From Phragmites australis (Eukaryota > Streptophyta > Magnoliopsida > Poales > Poaceae), in assembly GCF_958298935.1 (NCBI RefSeq), contig NC_084930.1, positions 23,038,001 through 23,102,000 on the forward strand: a DNA stretch of 64,000 nucleotides, in the 5' to 3' direction. The number at the start of each line of letters is the position of its first letter. Positions within the stretch are counted from its first letter, which is position 1. Below the pieces are notes generated by a model. It saw nothing but the letters and a program-made list of their open reading frames with translations, did not search any database and had not been told where the DNA came from. Of this stretch, positions 54,766 through 64,000 are shown one piece after another. A program made the position numbers and the translations under genes.

Positions 54766-54867
54766 GGAACTTCGACCCGGCGAGCGAGGCGAACGAGGCT
54801 GTCCCCGGAGGTTCCCGCAGTGGTGATCGTGACTCGGGTAGCTGTGAGCAGCAGCTAGGGCAGCAAG
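54766..54867 (+). other. Putative LTR exon 2 with GC-type donor
   Basis: TTCTTTTAG precedes 102 bases beginning GGAACTTCGACCCGG, and CAAG/GCAAGC follows, fitting a GC-AG intron donor. One frame is open throughout and acidic to neutral. The other two frames contain stops. Equivalents are at 5454-5541 and, inverted, at 22321-22424. Confidence 0.55.
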
Positions 54868-56031
54868 GCAAGCATCTATCATATTGCATCGTCTCTACTT
54901 GAAAATCTAATATGTTATCTACGCTTATGTATACATTGCATGTGTCGGGTACCGAGTTGGGTAGAACCTATGCCTATGCATTCTCCCATTTCGGTCACGT
55001 GTCATGTGTTATTCCTTGGAGCCTAGTGGTGTCGTCGAGGTCTAATGATAGTTCGCTATGCTTAGTGGTACTTAGGCTTTCCGGTAGAAGTCGACGACGG
55101 CGTCCACCGTTGTCGCGAGCCTAGGGCTTATTACTTGTTCACACTTGTGGTTGTGTTGAGGATGAGTCGGTTTGGTGTGTGGTGAGTTGAGACGAGGTGT
55201 GGGCGGTGTTAGGGGTGTCATCTGCTCACGAGGAGTCCTCAGGCAGTTCGGGGAGGGGACCCGGACACCGTAGACCGCTTGTACCGGTTAAGCACCGATC
55301 ATCGGTGTAGTCGGCTTTAGCACTTACCTTACTCACCACATGCTGATATAATGGTAGGCGAGCCGATTACCTTCGCAGACGTGGTCATGTGGGCCTCGTC
55401 ATAGACGGTGTGAGTCTAGTTTGAGTCCGGGCTTTTAGCGGTATTAGTTTGCTCGGGGAGTAGTTCTAATACCGTCGTGCCGAGCTATGGTTGATCCACA
55501 TGGTTGGGCCTGGTTGGGAAAGGTTGTCACGGGTACCCCCTTGTGTGCATCTTAGCGGGTGGCACAAGCCGTATGGTCCCTGTGTCGTGTGGGTCCAGGA
55601 GTATCCCCCTGCAGGGTGTATAATCAGTTCGAACTGCCGCGCTCTCGGTTATGAGCATCGCTATCGCTTATCTCCACCGAGCGACCATATTTTGGTCGTA
55701 GAGTTGCGATATGGGTTGTGGCATGGTTGGATTGGGGTGGTTTGGTCGGTATGTGGTCGGTGGTTTGGTGGTAATGGTTTAGTTTTATACACTTGTTGTT
55801 TACATATCTGTTGTGGTCAGTTGGTTGGCAGAGTTTGAGTCGGTGGTTGGTTAAGTCAGTTGCTTACACCTAGAGTCTAGGTTGCTTACCGCTTAATGAA
55901 CTTAAACATGTCTTAATCCTTGCTACAGCTTTAAATGCATGATCCTTGGAGTCGAGAATATATATACTCATACTGTGTAAGACTTGCTAGTACCTTCGTA
56001 CTAAGGGGTGCTGCCCTTAAGTTGTTTTCAG

Positions 56032-56105
56032 GTTCACAGGTCGGTGAGGAAGAGGCAGTTTTCGGCTACTTTTTGCCTGTCGATCCGGATGGCGGGCAGG
56101 AGTAG
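56032..56105 (+). other. Putative LTR exon 3
   Basis: TTGTTTTCAG precedes a segment that in the matching phase stays open (GEEEAVFGYF, then PVDPDGGQE) and closes with TAG at 56103-56105. If joined to exon 2 across a 1.16-kb GC-AG intron the phase is conserved. The acidic GEEEAVFGYFLP-type peptide is not a known pol part. Splicing has not been shown. Confidence 0.5.
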
Positions 56106-56455
56106 CACATTCTACTCCGAACTCCGACGCTTTTGGTATGGAGCCTAAGGGCATACGGCTCCATACTCTTTTGTTGTATAGGTTTTTCTTCCGGTGCTTA
56201 GTTGTTGCTGTTCTTCTTTTGTTGTAAATTGTGGAAGCAGTTGCATGTTTAATAATTGTAATCCAGTTTAATTACTTGCTCTCTATTAAACTGTGTTGTG
56301 ATATTTGAGTTGGAAGGCATGTGTTCCGATCCTGGGCACAAAACACGTGCCGGGACTACCGGAATGGTATTCTGGTTAATCGTCGAGGTTGTGATTATGA
56401 ATAATGATCCTCCTGATGATTAATTAGAATACTATTAGGACGGTTCCTCACAGCT

Positions 56456-56468
56456 TGGTATCAGAGCC
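56456..56468 (+). other. Primer binding site
   Basis: TGGTATCAGAGCC, three bases after the LTR end, is the exact initiator tRNA-Met site used by most plant gypsy elements for minus-strand DNA synthesis. Confidence 0.95.
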
Positions 56469-56788
56469 TGGTTTAATTCAGTAGCCTAAACATAATTAGG
56501 GTGTTGTTTAGTAAGTCGACAACTCCACCTAAACAACCCACAATTTATGTTTACGCCTCTTTATGTTCAATATGTATTAAACTGCTATCGTTTATGCCCC
56601 TAAATTAAAATGCGTATTATGAGTGGCGTTTATATGTCTTATACCACATTGTTTCGCTTTCGACCCTGCATTAATTCATGTTGAGCATTGCATCTTCGGC
56701 TTTGCATCGTCGGAAGGTAAGGTACGACGCTCGGTGGCGGTTAATCACCGAGGGCTCAGCCGGATGCGAGGCAGGGGCCCGGCATGTT

Positions 56789-57003
56789 CCGTACGGTGAT
56801 CCGTACGGGAAGTGAATACGCTAGCAATGGCGTATGAACATCCACCATGCGATGGGAGACATGGTCGTCTACTCGTGTGGCGTTTACACGAGATGTTCCG
56901 TAGGGTCTACGGGAAGTGAATACGTCGTTGTCGACGTATGGATTGTCGCTTGTACGGCATGTGGTACAAGGGCCGTTCGCGCTCTTACCCTTTCTAGCGC
57001 GAA
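56789..57003 (+). other. Leader with six consecutive perfect hairpins
   Basis: Stems are: CCGTACGG with CCGTACGG (56789-56796/56801-56808, loop TGAT); ATACGC with GCGTAT (56816-56821/56830-56835); CTCGTGT with ACACGAG (56872-56878/56886-56892); TACGTCG with CGACGTA (56921-56927/56932-56938, loop TTGT); CTTGTAC with GTACAAG (56949-56955/56964-56970); TTCGCGCT with AGCGCGAA (56976-56983/56996-57003). A 17-base word (TACGGGAAGTGAATACG) is repeated at 56804-56820 and 56908-56924. The position, between primer site and gag, is where retroelements keep packaging and dimerisation signals. Confidence 0.75.
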
Positions 57004-57171
57004 GGGTATGTTCTGGATGTTATAAACTGCCTGTGGTTTGATGCTTGCAGGTGCGGTTCTTATTTTGAGAAAGAAGCGGTAGTTAGGTTCGAGCATGCAT
57101 CATTTCATGGCATTCATGCATGCATTCATGTTTATACGTGTGTTAAGGGATTCCAACGATGTATCCGGCGA

Positions 57172-60100
57172 ATGCATGGTGCTAAGTCGGAGTTTGATGT
57201 TTCCCCTTTTGTTTTACAGTTCAGAATGGTGGTCACTCGGCGTGGTGGGGAAGTTCCGGAGGGTTCCGGTCAGAACAACCCTCCTCCACCGCCGACTATG
57301 GTGGATGTGCTCATGCAAATCGAGCAGAACCGCCAAGCGAATCATGCTCTCCTCCAGACGAACCAAGCACTCCTGGAGGCTCTCGTGCGCAACACGGCTC
57401 CTCATGGAGGAGGTGGAGCCATGCGCCGAGACGACTTTTCGGACTTCTTGCGGACCCAGCCGCCGGTCTTCTCGCGAGCTGAGGATCTTCTGGATGCAGA
57501 TCACTGGCTCCGGACGATCGAGCAGAAGCTCGCCCTTCTTCGTTGTGAGGATCACGAGAAGGCGCTTTTCGCCGCCCATCAGCTTCAGGGCCCGGCGGGT
57601 GCGTGGTGGTCCGGCTTTCTGGCCATGCACCCCGCCGATCACCGCGTGTCATGGGCGGAGTTCCGTGAGGCCTTCCGCTCGTTTCACATACCTAGTGGCC
57701 TCATGGAGGCTAAGAGGCTGGAGTTTGAGGACCTCAAGCAAGGAGGTCGGGCGGTGATGGAGTACGTGCAGGTGTTCAACCACCTTGCACAATACGCTAC
57801 TGAGGAGGTCAGCACGGATGCGCGCAAGCAGCGCCGCTTCGTGAATGGCCTGAACTCGAAGATGCAGGACCGGTTGTCTGCGCATAAGTTCGCCGACTTC
57901 AACGAGTTGGTGAGCACGTCGATCACGGTGGAGCTCAAGTATATGAGCCACCAAGAGGAGAAGAGGCGGAAGAGGGGTTCCTCGTCTTCTGTGGGCGGTA
58001 GCTCGCAGCGCACCCGCACTGACAGTCAGCCTCCACAGTCTCAGGTGCCGTCGGCTAGGTACCCACGGCCGATGTGGTTTGTACCATGTCCTGCGTTCTC
58101 CGCTCCACAGGGGCAGGCTGCACGACCAGCCGGCTCCCAAGTGAGCGTGACCGGTGGCTCAGGTGGTCCCTGCTTCAACTGCGGCCGCGTCGGCCATTTC
58201 TCGAGGGAGTGCCCGTATCCGAGGCCGGGAGCCGTGGTGAGTGCCCCGCGACCCCCGCCGGCTCAGTCAGCGCCACAGTCTTCGCAGGCGACCCACGTTC
58301 CCAAGCGTGGTCGAGCTCGCCATACTACCGCCGACGAGGTTCAGGAGGGTGACACCGTCCTGATGGGTACGTTGGATATGAGTTTCAACTCTGACATCTT
58401 TTCTGCAGTGGTTTTGTTTGATTCAGGAGCCTCTCACTCCTTTATATCTTCGGATTATGTTTGGAGGAGCGGGTTGAGAGTCAGTGCTACCCACACATCG
58501 TATCTTATAGACGCCCCGGGGGCCAAAGTTCTAATCAACCAGTGTGTGAATAAAGCGGCGGTAATTGTCAACGAAGTGCCCTTCCTTGTCAATCTATTAG
58601 TGATGAACTCGAAGGGAATCGATGTTATTCTGGGAATGAATTGGCTCTCCAAGAACAAGGCTGTGTTGGACTGTGCTCGGCGGACCGTCACCCTAAATGT
58701 TCTGTCAGGTACTCGGGTCAAGTTGAAGCTAAAGGGTGTCAAACCCTGCCTGTTCGCCATAAAGGCTGTCCCCGCCAGGATTATGGAGACCATTCCTGTG
58801 GTGTGGGAATTTCCGGATGTCTTTCCGGATGAGTTGCCTGGAATGCCGCCTGGCAGGGCAGTGGAGTTCTCGATTGATCTCGTGCCCGGTGCGGCCCCGA
58901 TTTCGAAGAAGATGTACAAGATGTCACCAGTTGAGCTAGTTGAGCTGAAGAAGCAGATTCAGGAGCTACTGGCGAAGGGTTTCATTCGTCCGAGTTCCTC
59001 ACCTTGGGGATGCTCAGCTCTATTTGTGAAGAAGAAAGATGACACTCTCCGAATGTGTGTTGATTACCGTCCGCTGAATGCAGTCACGGTGAAGAATGTG
59101 TATCCGCTTCCTAGGATTGACATCTTGTTTGATCAGTTGACTGGAGCCCGAGTCTTTTCAAAGATTGACTTAAGGCTGGGCTATCACCAGATCAAGGTCC
59201 GGCCAGAGGATATTCCAAAGACAACGTTCTCTACTCGATACGGCTTGTATGAGTTCACCGTTATGTCGTTTGGCTTGACTAATGCGCCGGCTTTCTTTAT
59301 GTACCTCATGAACTCGGTGTTCATGGAGGAATTAGACAAGTTTGTCATTGTTTTCATCGATGACATTCTGATATACTCCAAGACTGAGCAAGAACACATT
59401 GGGCATCTTCGGGTTGTTCTGGGCAGACTCCGAGAGCATCAGCTGTACGCCAAGTTCAGCAAGTGTGAGTTCTGGCTCAGGGAGGTGGCCTTTCTAGGAC
59501 ATGTCCTATCAGAGAACGGGGTGGCAGTCGACCCGAGCAAGGTGCAGGATGTGCTCGACTGGGTTCAGCCCCAGAATGTCAGTGAGATCCGGAGTTTTCT
59601 TGGACTTGCAGGCTATTACCGTCGGTTCATCGAGAACTTCTCCAAGGTCGCGAAGCCGATGACTGAGTTGTTGAAGCAAGGCAGCGTGTTTGAGTGGTCG
59701 GATGCCTGTGAGTCTGCCTTCCAGACATTGAAGAAGCTGCTCACAACCGCTCCAGTGCTTGCTCAGCCTGATGTGACCAGAGGATTTGATGTGTATTGCG
59801 ACGCGTCCGGCATCGGTCTCGGCTGTGTTTTGATGCAGGAGGACCGAGTCGTTGCATATGCATCCCGACAGTTGAAGCGTCATGAGGAGAATTACTTGAC
59901 ACATGATCTTGAACTTGCAGCTGTCGTGCACGCTCTGAAGATGTGGCGCCACTACTTGATGGGCAACTTGTACCGTATCTACACGGATCATAAGAGTTTG
60001 AAGTACATTTTCACGCAGGCGGATTTGAACATGAGGCAGCGAAGATGGCTCGAGTTGATCAAAGACTACGAGCTGGAGGTTCACTACCATCCTGGCAAGG

Positions 60101-61686
60101 GGAATGTGGTCGCCGATGCTTTGAGTCGAAAGGCTCATTGTCACTGTCTTGTAGCCTCGCCGATGGATTCCACGTTATGCGACGATTTCTGGCGTCTTGG
60201 GCTTGATATTGTGCCGGATGGTTTTATCGCCAATCTCGAAATCAAGTCCACTCTCATTGATGAGATTGAGGCTGCACAGAGGGATGATAAGGGTATGGCC
60301 CGAATTCGAGAGAAGAGGAAGATCAGGCAGGCCTTGTGCTTTGCTGAGGATGATCGAGGCGTTATCTGGTTTGGGGACCGTCTAGTGGTTCCGAGGGTCG
60401 AGGCGCTGAGGAAGAAGATCCTTGATGAGGCTCATGATTCGTTGCTATCCATTCACCCCGGCAGTACGAAGATGTATCAGGATTTGAAACCCCGTTTCTG
60501 GTGGACTCGCATGAAGCGGGAGATTGCTAGGTATGTGTCTGAGTGCGACGTCTGCCAAAGGGTGAAGGCTGAACACATCAAGCCTGCCGGCACACTCCAG
60601 CCTTTGCCCATTCCATCTTGGAAGTGGGAAGAAGTTGGGATGGATTTCATTACCGGCTTACCGAAGACTTCGAGTGGGTATGACTCTATTTGGGTCATCG
60701 TGGACCGGTTGACAAAGTCCGCACACTTCCTTCCTGTCAGAACCACTTATTCTGCGAAGCAGTATGCGGAATTGTACCTCACTAGAATTGTTTGTCTACA
60801 TGGGGTGCCGAAGAAGATCATCTCTGATCGAGGTACACAGTTTACTTCGCATTTCTGGAGAAACTTCCAGGAGGCTATGGAGACTGAGTTGTTCCACAGC
60901 ACGGCGTATCACCCACAGACGGATGGTCAGACGGAGAGGGTAAATCAGATTCTCGAAGATATGCTCCGTGCTTGTGTGCTCACTTATGGGAAGAAGTGGG
61001 ACATATGCCTGCCGTTCGTGGAATTTTCGTATAACAACAGTTTTCAGGCTAGTATTGAGATGGCGCCATTCGAGGCCCTTTATGGTCGAAGGTGCCGTAC
61101 GCCGCTGAATTGGTCCGAATCCGGTGAGCGGGCCTTTTTGGGTCCGGATCTGGTCAAGGAGGCAGAAGATCATGTCCAGAATGTCCGCAAGAGTATTCTC
61201 ACGGCCCAGTCAAGGCAGAAGAGCTATGTAGATCGACGTCGTCGAGAGCTCACATTTGAGGTGGGGGATCACGTGTACCTGAAGGTCTCACCTCTCAAAG
61301 GCGTTCATCGATTCCAAGTCCGAGGCAAGTTGGCGCCTCGGTATGTTGGACCATTTCAGATTCTAGCTCGGCGTGGAGAGGTTGCATATCAATTGGAGTT
61401 GCCGCCGTCCCTCTCCGCGGTACATAATGTGTTTCATGTCTCACAACTCAAGAAGTGTCTCCGAGTCCCGACCGATGTCGTTGATGTTGCGCCCGAAGAA
61501 TTGCAACCGGACTTGACATATTGTGAGAAACCGATGCGAGTCTTGGGTGAAACCGAGCGCAAGACGCGGCGGAGTTCAATCAAATTCTTGAAGATTCAGT
61601 GGAGTAACCACTCTGAGTCCGAAGCGACTTGGGAGCGGGAAGATCAGCTTCGTTCCGAGTATCCTGAGTTCTTTGAGAATTTGTAA
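57172..61686 (+). CDS. gag-pol: Gag-pol polyprotein of a Tekay/Del-like chromovirus
   Basis: The frame has 1,504 codons, uninterrupted. A start at residue 19 (57226, MVVTRRGGE) is more likely, as gag of this group usually begins so. Domains by residue of the longer frame: gag capsid region about 85-250 ([19 protein letters not shown]); zinc knuckle CX2CX4HX4C at 334-347; aspartic protease V-L-F-D-S-G at 414-419; reverse transcriptase about 560-790 with FIDDIL (Asp730, Asp731); RNase H with Asp877 and a YTDHKSL box; integrase zinc finger H1088, H1095, C1125, C1128; catalytic Asp1158, Asp1219, Glu1255 (35 residues between the last two); GPF/Y module about 1400-1420; chromodomain-like end about 1465-1502 with ATWERE. 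All expected catalytic residues are present. Gag and pol share one frame, so protease cleavage must separate the proteins. Confidence 0.96.
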   Translation: MHGAKSEFDVSPFVLQFRMVVTRRGGEVPEGSGQNNPPPPPTMVDVLMQIEQNRQANHALLQTNQALLEALVRNTAPHGGGGAMRRDDFSDFLRTQPPVFSRAEDLLDADHWLRTIEQKLALLRCEDHEKALFAAHQLQGPAGAWWSGFLAMHPADHRVSWAEFREAFRSFHIPSGLMEAKRLEFEDLKQGGRAVMEYVQVFNHLAQYATEEVSTDARKQRRFVNGLNSKMQDRLSAHKFADFNELVSTSITVELKYMSHQEEKRRKRGSSSSVGGSSQRTRTDSQPPQSQVPSARYPRPMWFVPCPAFSAPQGQAARPAGSQVSVTGGSGGPCFNCGRVGHFSRECPYPRPGAVVSAPRPPPAQSAPQSSQATHVPKRGRARHTTADEVQEGDTVLMGTLDMSFNSDIFSAVVLFDSGASHSFISSDYVWRSGLRVSATHTSYLIDAPGAKVLINQCVNKAAVIVNEVPFLVNLLVMNSKGIDVILGMNWLSKNKAVLDCARRTVTLNVLSGTRVKLKLKGVKPCLFAIKAVPARIMETIPVVWEFPDVFPDELPGMPPGRAVEFSIDLVPGAAPISKKMYKMSPVELVELKKQIQELLAKGFIRPSSSPWGCSALFVKKKDDTLRMCVDYRPLNAVTVKNVYPLPRIDILFDQLTGARVFSKIDLRLGYHQIKVRPEDIPKTTFSTRYGLYEFTVMSFGLTNAPAFFMYLMNSVFMEELDKFVIVFIDDILIYSKTEQEHIGHLRVVLGRLREHQLYAKFSKCEFWLREVAFLGHVLSENGVAVDPSKVQDVLDWVQPQNVSEIRSFLGLAGYYRRFIENFSKVAKPMTELLKQGSVFEWSDACESAFQTLKKLLTTAPVLAQPDVTRGFDVYCDASGIGLGCVLMQEDRVVAYASRQLKRHEENYLTHDLELAAVVHALKMWRHYLMGNLYRIYTDHKSLKYIFTQADLNMRQRRWLELIKDYELEVHYHPGKGNVVADALSRKAHCHCLVASPMDSTLCDDFWRLGLDIVPDGFIANLEIKSTLIDEIEAAQRDDKGMARIREKRKIRQALCFAEDDRGVIWFGDRLVVPRVEALRKKILDEAHDSLLSIHPGSTKMYQDLKPRFWWTRMKREIARYVSECDVCQRVKAEHIKPAGTLQPLPIPSWKWEEVGMDFITGLPKTSSGYDSIWVIVDRLTKSAHFLPVRTTYSAKQYAELYLTRIVCLHGVPKKIISDRGTQFTSHFWRNFQEAMETELFHSTAYHPQTDGQTERVNQILEDMLRACVLTYGKKWDICLPFVEFSYNNSFQASIEMAPFEALYGRRCRTPLNWSESGERAFLGPDLVKEAEDHVQNVRKSILTAQSRQKSYVDRRRRELTFEVGDHVYLKVSPLKGVHRFQVRGKLAPRYVGPFQILARRGEVAYQLELPPSLSAVHNVFHVSQLKKCLRVPTDVVDVAPEELQPDLTYCEKPMRVLGETERKTRRSSIKFLKIQWSNHSESEATWEREDQLRSEYPEFFENL

Positions 61687-61884
61687 TGCCAATGTAATAT
61701 AGCGTATTTGGAATCTCTCGCATGTATGTGTTCATCTCTATGATTGAATAAAAATCTGCGTTGGACTCCATCTCATGCGTCATGATGACGGCTCACAACC
61801 TGCTAAGTCATCACAGCGTTCTCATTGTTCCCTCTACGGCTCGTACCGAATCTCGGGACGAGATTCTTTTAAGGGGGGGAGGTT
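61687..61884 (+). other. 3' untranslated region of the young element
   Basis: There are 198 bp from the gag-pol stop to the right LTR, with AATAAAAATC near 61746. No further ORF (no env-like gene) is present. Confidence 0.85.
61871..61882 (+). other. Polypurine tract
   Basis: AAGGGGGGGAGG lies two bases before the right LTR and would prime plus-strand DNA synthesis. Confidence 0.9.
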
Positions 61885-64000
61885 TGTCACGGCCCAGAGT
61901 TTCTAAAACATGTAGTTAAGTGCTAATGGGTGTCATTAGAATCATTTGTTTGGTTTTGAGCAATTTTAGGCATTTCAATTTTCAATTAAACAAATCGTAA
62001 AAATCAATATTAGTTGATGCGTTGTCAAGCAACTCACCATATTGCTATACAACATAGGGCTGGAAACAATTTTAGAAATTAATAGATGTCAGGAGGAGAA
62101 TATAAATGAATTTTCCCAAATTTTTGGGAATTGTTTTAAAGGCATAAAAATCAAAACAAGTTAGAAAAGCTTGCCTCTTTAGAGAATTTTCATTTGAATT
62201 TGGTGCAAGCTTTTTGGGTCAAACAAGGTAAAATGGATTGTTCATGATTTATAGAAGCCAACAAAAATTGTTCCACAATTTTTAGACCACAGTAAGACCT
62301 CCACCTTGATAACCAAAGTAGTGAAGATATTTTTGCCTGGCGGTCACTGTTCGTTGGCCCCACCTGTCATCCCCTTCGCTCAGACAGCCTCTGCTCCCCC
62401 TTCTCCCGCTCTCACAGAGCAAGGCGGTGCCGCAATCCTTGACTTCGGTGGCCATCTCCACGTCGCCGGCCAAAAGATTGGCCCAGGCCTTATCTCCTCC
62501 TTCGCCTCTGCTTTATATCTCTCTCTCCCTCGCTTGCTCTTCCTGTCGCCCAGCACACCACAGCGCCGAGCTGCATTGCGCCGCACCGCTGGCCAAGTCC
62601 GACGCGCCACCGGCAAGCTCCCTCGAGCCCGAGCCCAGTGCAGCCACAGGGAAGAGCGTCCCGAGCTCCTCCGCCGTTTCCCCTCCTTCCCCGGCCGTTT
62701 CCCGCAAGGATTGGAGCCATCCACGCCTTCTTCCCCAACGGCGGCAGCCGAACTCCGCCGCCCTTCGTCGAACCGCCGTGCCCTCGCTTCTCTGGCCCAA
62801 CCTGCTGCACGGTGAGTTTCCCCGTGTTCCTGTACACCTTATGCGCGCGCTGTTTTCCTCCCGTCCCGTCACCGGCGCGTGTGTCCGCGATGACCGAGCC
62901 GCCGCCGCCTCCCCGCGCGTGCCGCCAGCCGTGCCGTTGTCGAGCTCGTCGGCTGGCAAACGCGCCGTTAGGTCCACGTGCTTGCATAGAACGCGTAGGG
63001 TGCTCGGTTAGGATTATTGCACCGCCGTTCGCTGACGGCGAGGCAAAGCCGTGCCGCCGCCGTGAAGTCCCGCTGTCCGCCGCCGCTGACCATCCTCCGG
63101 CCGTCGCCAGCGACCGCGTAGGCCTCAAATGGATCCGCGCGCTCGTGCTGGTGCCGCAGCTGTCCCTCCCGGCCGCCTGACCTGCGCCGCTCGCAGCCGG
63201 CGGGCACGAACCGAGCCCCGGCCGGCCGCGCTGCGCAGTGTCCTGGGCGCGAGTCGATTTTGACTTAGGTCAAAATACGCCGGCCCCACTGTCAGTCGCA
63301 GCGGCTGGCCGAACCCGAGTGGAAAAAGGTTTAGGGTATTTAAGTATTCAAAAAAAATCGAAAATTGCGAAATGAATATTTATTTAGTTGATAAATCGGC
63401 TGAAAACTTGAAAAGTGCAGAGGAAATTGTGTAGAGCTCCAAATTTCCTAAAACCAATTTTGTTGGTTTTGTTGTATCATGATCTGTTCATTAAAAATAC
63501 CAGTGGCCATGAAATGTGTGCTGTGAATTATTGAATTAATAAAATATGTCTAAGCTTTGATAATTTATAATTAAAGTTTGGTATTTCCAAAATTGATGAA
63601 TCTAATTTTGTTGGCCTTGTATCATCATACTCTGCACATGAAAAATACTAGGTGTTGTGAAATGTATAATTAAATTTGTTCAATTAATGAAATGTGTTTA
63701 ATCTTCAATAATTCATAAACAATTTTTGATGAGTCCAAAATTTGTAAGTCCAGCTTTGTTAATCTTGTTAAATTATGCCATGTTCAGTAAAAGTGCTAGG
63801 GTTTATGAAATGCTTACTGAGGATTGGTGAGTTGTCAAAATGGTTTCAATCTTTCAACATTTCATGTTTTGTTGGTCTATAAATAGAGTTGTGTAAATTA
63901 TATTAGTGGGTTCCCTATTTCCTTAAAAGGGTTACCCTCATGTTAAGTATAGTTAGTTTTCTTTTTAGATTTAAACTGAGAGTTAAGCTTAATCAATTTA
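61885..64000 (+). repeat. Right LTR, first 2.1 kb (cut by the window edge)
   Basis: It aligns with 52492-54607 at an offset of 9,393 bases. The TATA-like box (62512) and donor (62812) are kept. By eye I count about 26 differences plus a small length change near 63345. The part that would contain exons 2 and 3 lies outside the window. Confidence 0.95.

Larger units (their letters stand above)
52492..56452 (+). repeat. Left LTR, 3,961 bp
   Basis: It starts TGTCACGGCCC and ends TTCCTCACA directly before the primer site. It contains a TATA-like box, a GC-rich leader exon with a GTGAGT donor, two more exon-like segments, and three AT-rich repeats of a GAAATGT-GAATTATTGAATTAAT pattern near 54115-54310. 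Its length fits Tekay/Del elements, which have LTRs of several kilobases. Confidence 0.93.
52492..64000 (+). mobile_element. Young Ty3/gypsy chromovirus (Tekay/Del-like), intact interior
   Basis: The order is left LTR (52492-56452), primer site, a 0.75-kb leader, a single gag-pol frame (57172/57226 to 61686), a polypurine tract and a right LTR (from 61885, cut by the window edge). The left flank is GCTAC (52487-52491). The right flank, which should repeat GCTAC, is expected near 65,845. The two LTRs differ at about 26 sites in the comparable 2.1 kb (counted by eye), mostly C/T and G/A. At the commonly used grass rate of 1.3e-8 per site per year this would be about half a million years. It is inserted into a minus-strand gypsy integrase. 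It could be autonomous. Confidence 0.93.

Noticed and set aside
57214..58140. Overlapping ORFs of 111-220 codons on both strands in gag
   Set aside because: These are frames opposite or alternate to the intact gag-pol frame, which has clear domains.
59509..60144. 211-codon minus-strand ORF in the RT/RNase H region
   Set aside because: Antisense shadow of conserved pol sequence with no independent domain.

Overview
This looks like nuclear DNA from a grass (Poaceae), from a stretch made almost entirely of transposable elements nested in one another. The clues are several CACTA (En/Spm) elements carrying the grass-type gene pair (a TNP2 transposase with DUF4218 and DUF4216 regions, followed by a gene with a Transposase_24-like region and an Ulp1-like tail), Ty3/gypsy elements with very long, intron-containing LTRs, GC-rich leader exons in AT-rich surroundings, and frequent initiator-tRNA-Met primer sites. 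I cannot name the species. I find no host gene, tRNA, rRNA or CRISPR array that I can support.

Layout from left to right. 1-240: a short AT-rich repeat. 533-4070 (+): a CACTA element (copy A) with large internal deletions. 4071-6815 (+): a decayed gypsy LTR. 6866-14857 (-): a second CACTA family (copy B), with a broken transposase gene and part of a second gene. 14858-20400: mostly unassigned DNA with local duplications, one coiled-coil small ORF and an inverted-motif cluster. 20404-26022: a short LTR element (TRIM-like) split by a 4.4-kb solo gypsy LTR on the minus strand. 26862-31146 (+): a third CACTA element (copy C). 31140-33493 (-): a copia LTR, primer site and gag remnant. 33494-36114: remnants that look like a Tat-lineage gypsy, with one LTR and an antisense ORF. 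36115-47336 (+): a complete-length but mutated CACTA element (copy D) of the same family as copy A, with both terminal repeats visible. 48007-50645 (+) and 50648-52491 (-): two broken gypsy elements joined head to head.

52492-64000 (+): the youngest insertion, a Tekay/Del-like chromovirus. It has an intact 1,504-codon gag-pol frame, a primer site, a polypurine tract, a complete 3,961-bp left LTR and the first 2.1 kb of the right LTR. It sits inside the integrase of the minus-strand gypsy remnant. The two LTRs differ at about 26 places over the 2.1 kb that can be compared by eye (about 1.2%), so the insertion is recent.

The most interesting observations are four. Three different gypsy LTRs share an exon-intron plan in which a leader exon is followed by a short exon whose donor is of GC type. 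The young element has a run of six perfect short hairpins between its primer site and gag. CACTA copies A, B and D carry a second, internal array of subterminal-type motifs just before their second gene. Copies A and D also share a small module resembling the N-terminal RNase H1 (viroplasmin) domain, with a hydrophobic tail.
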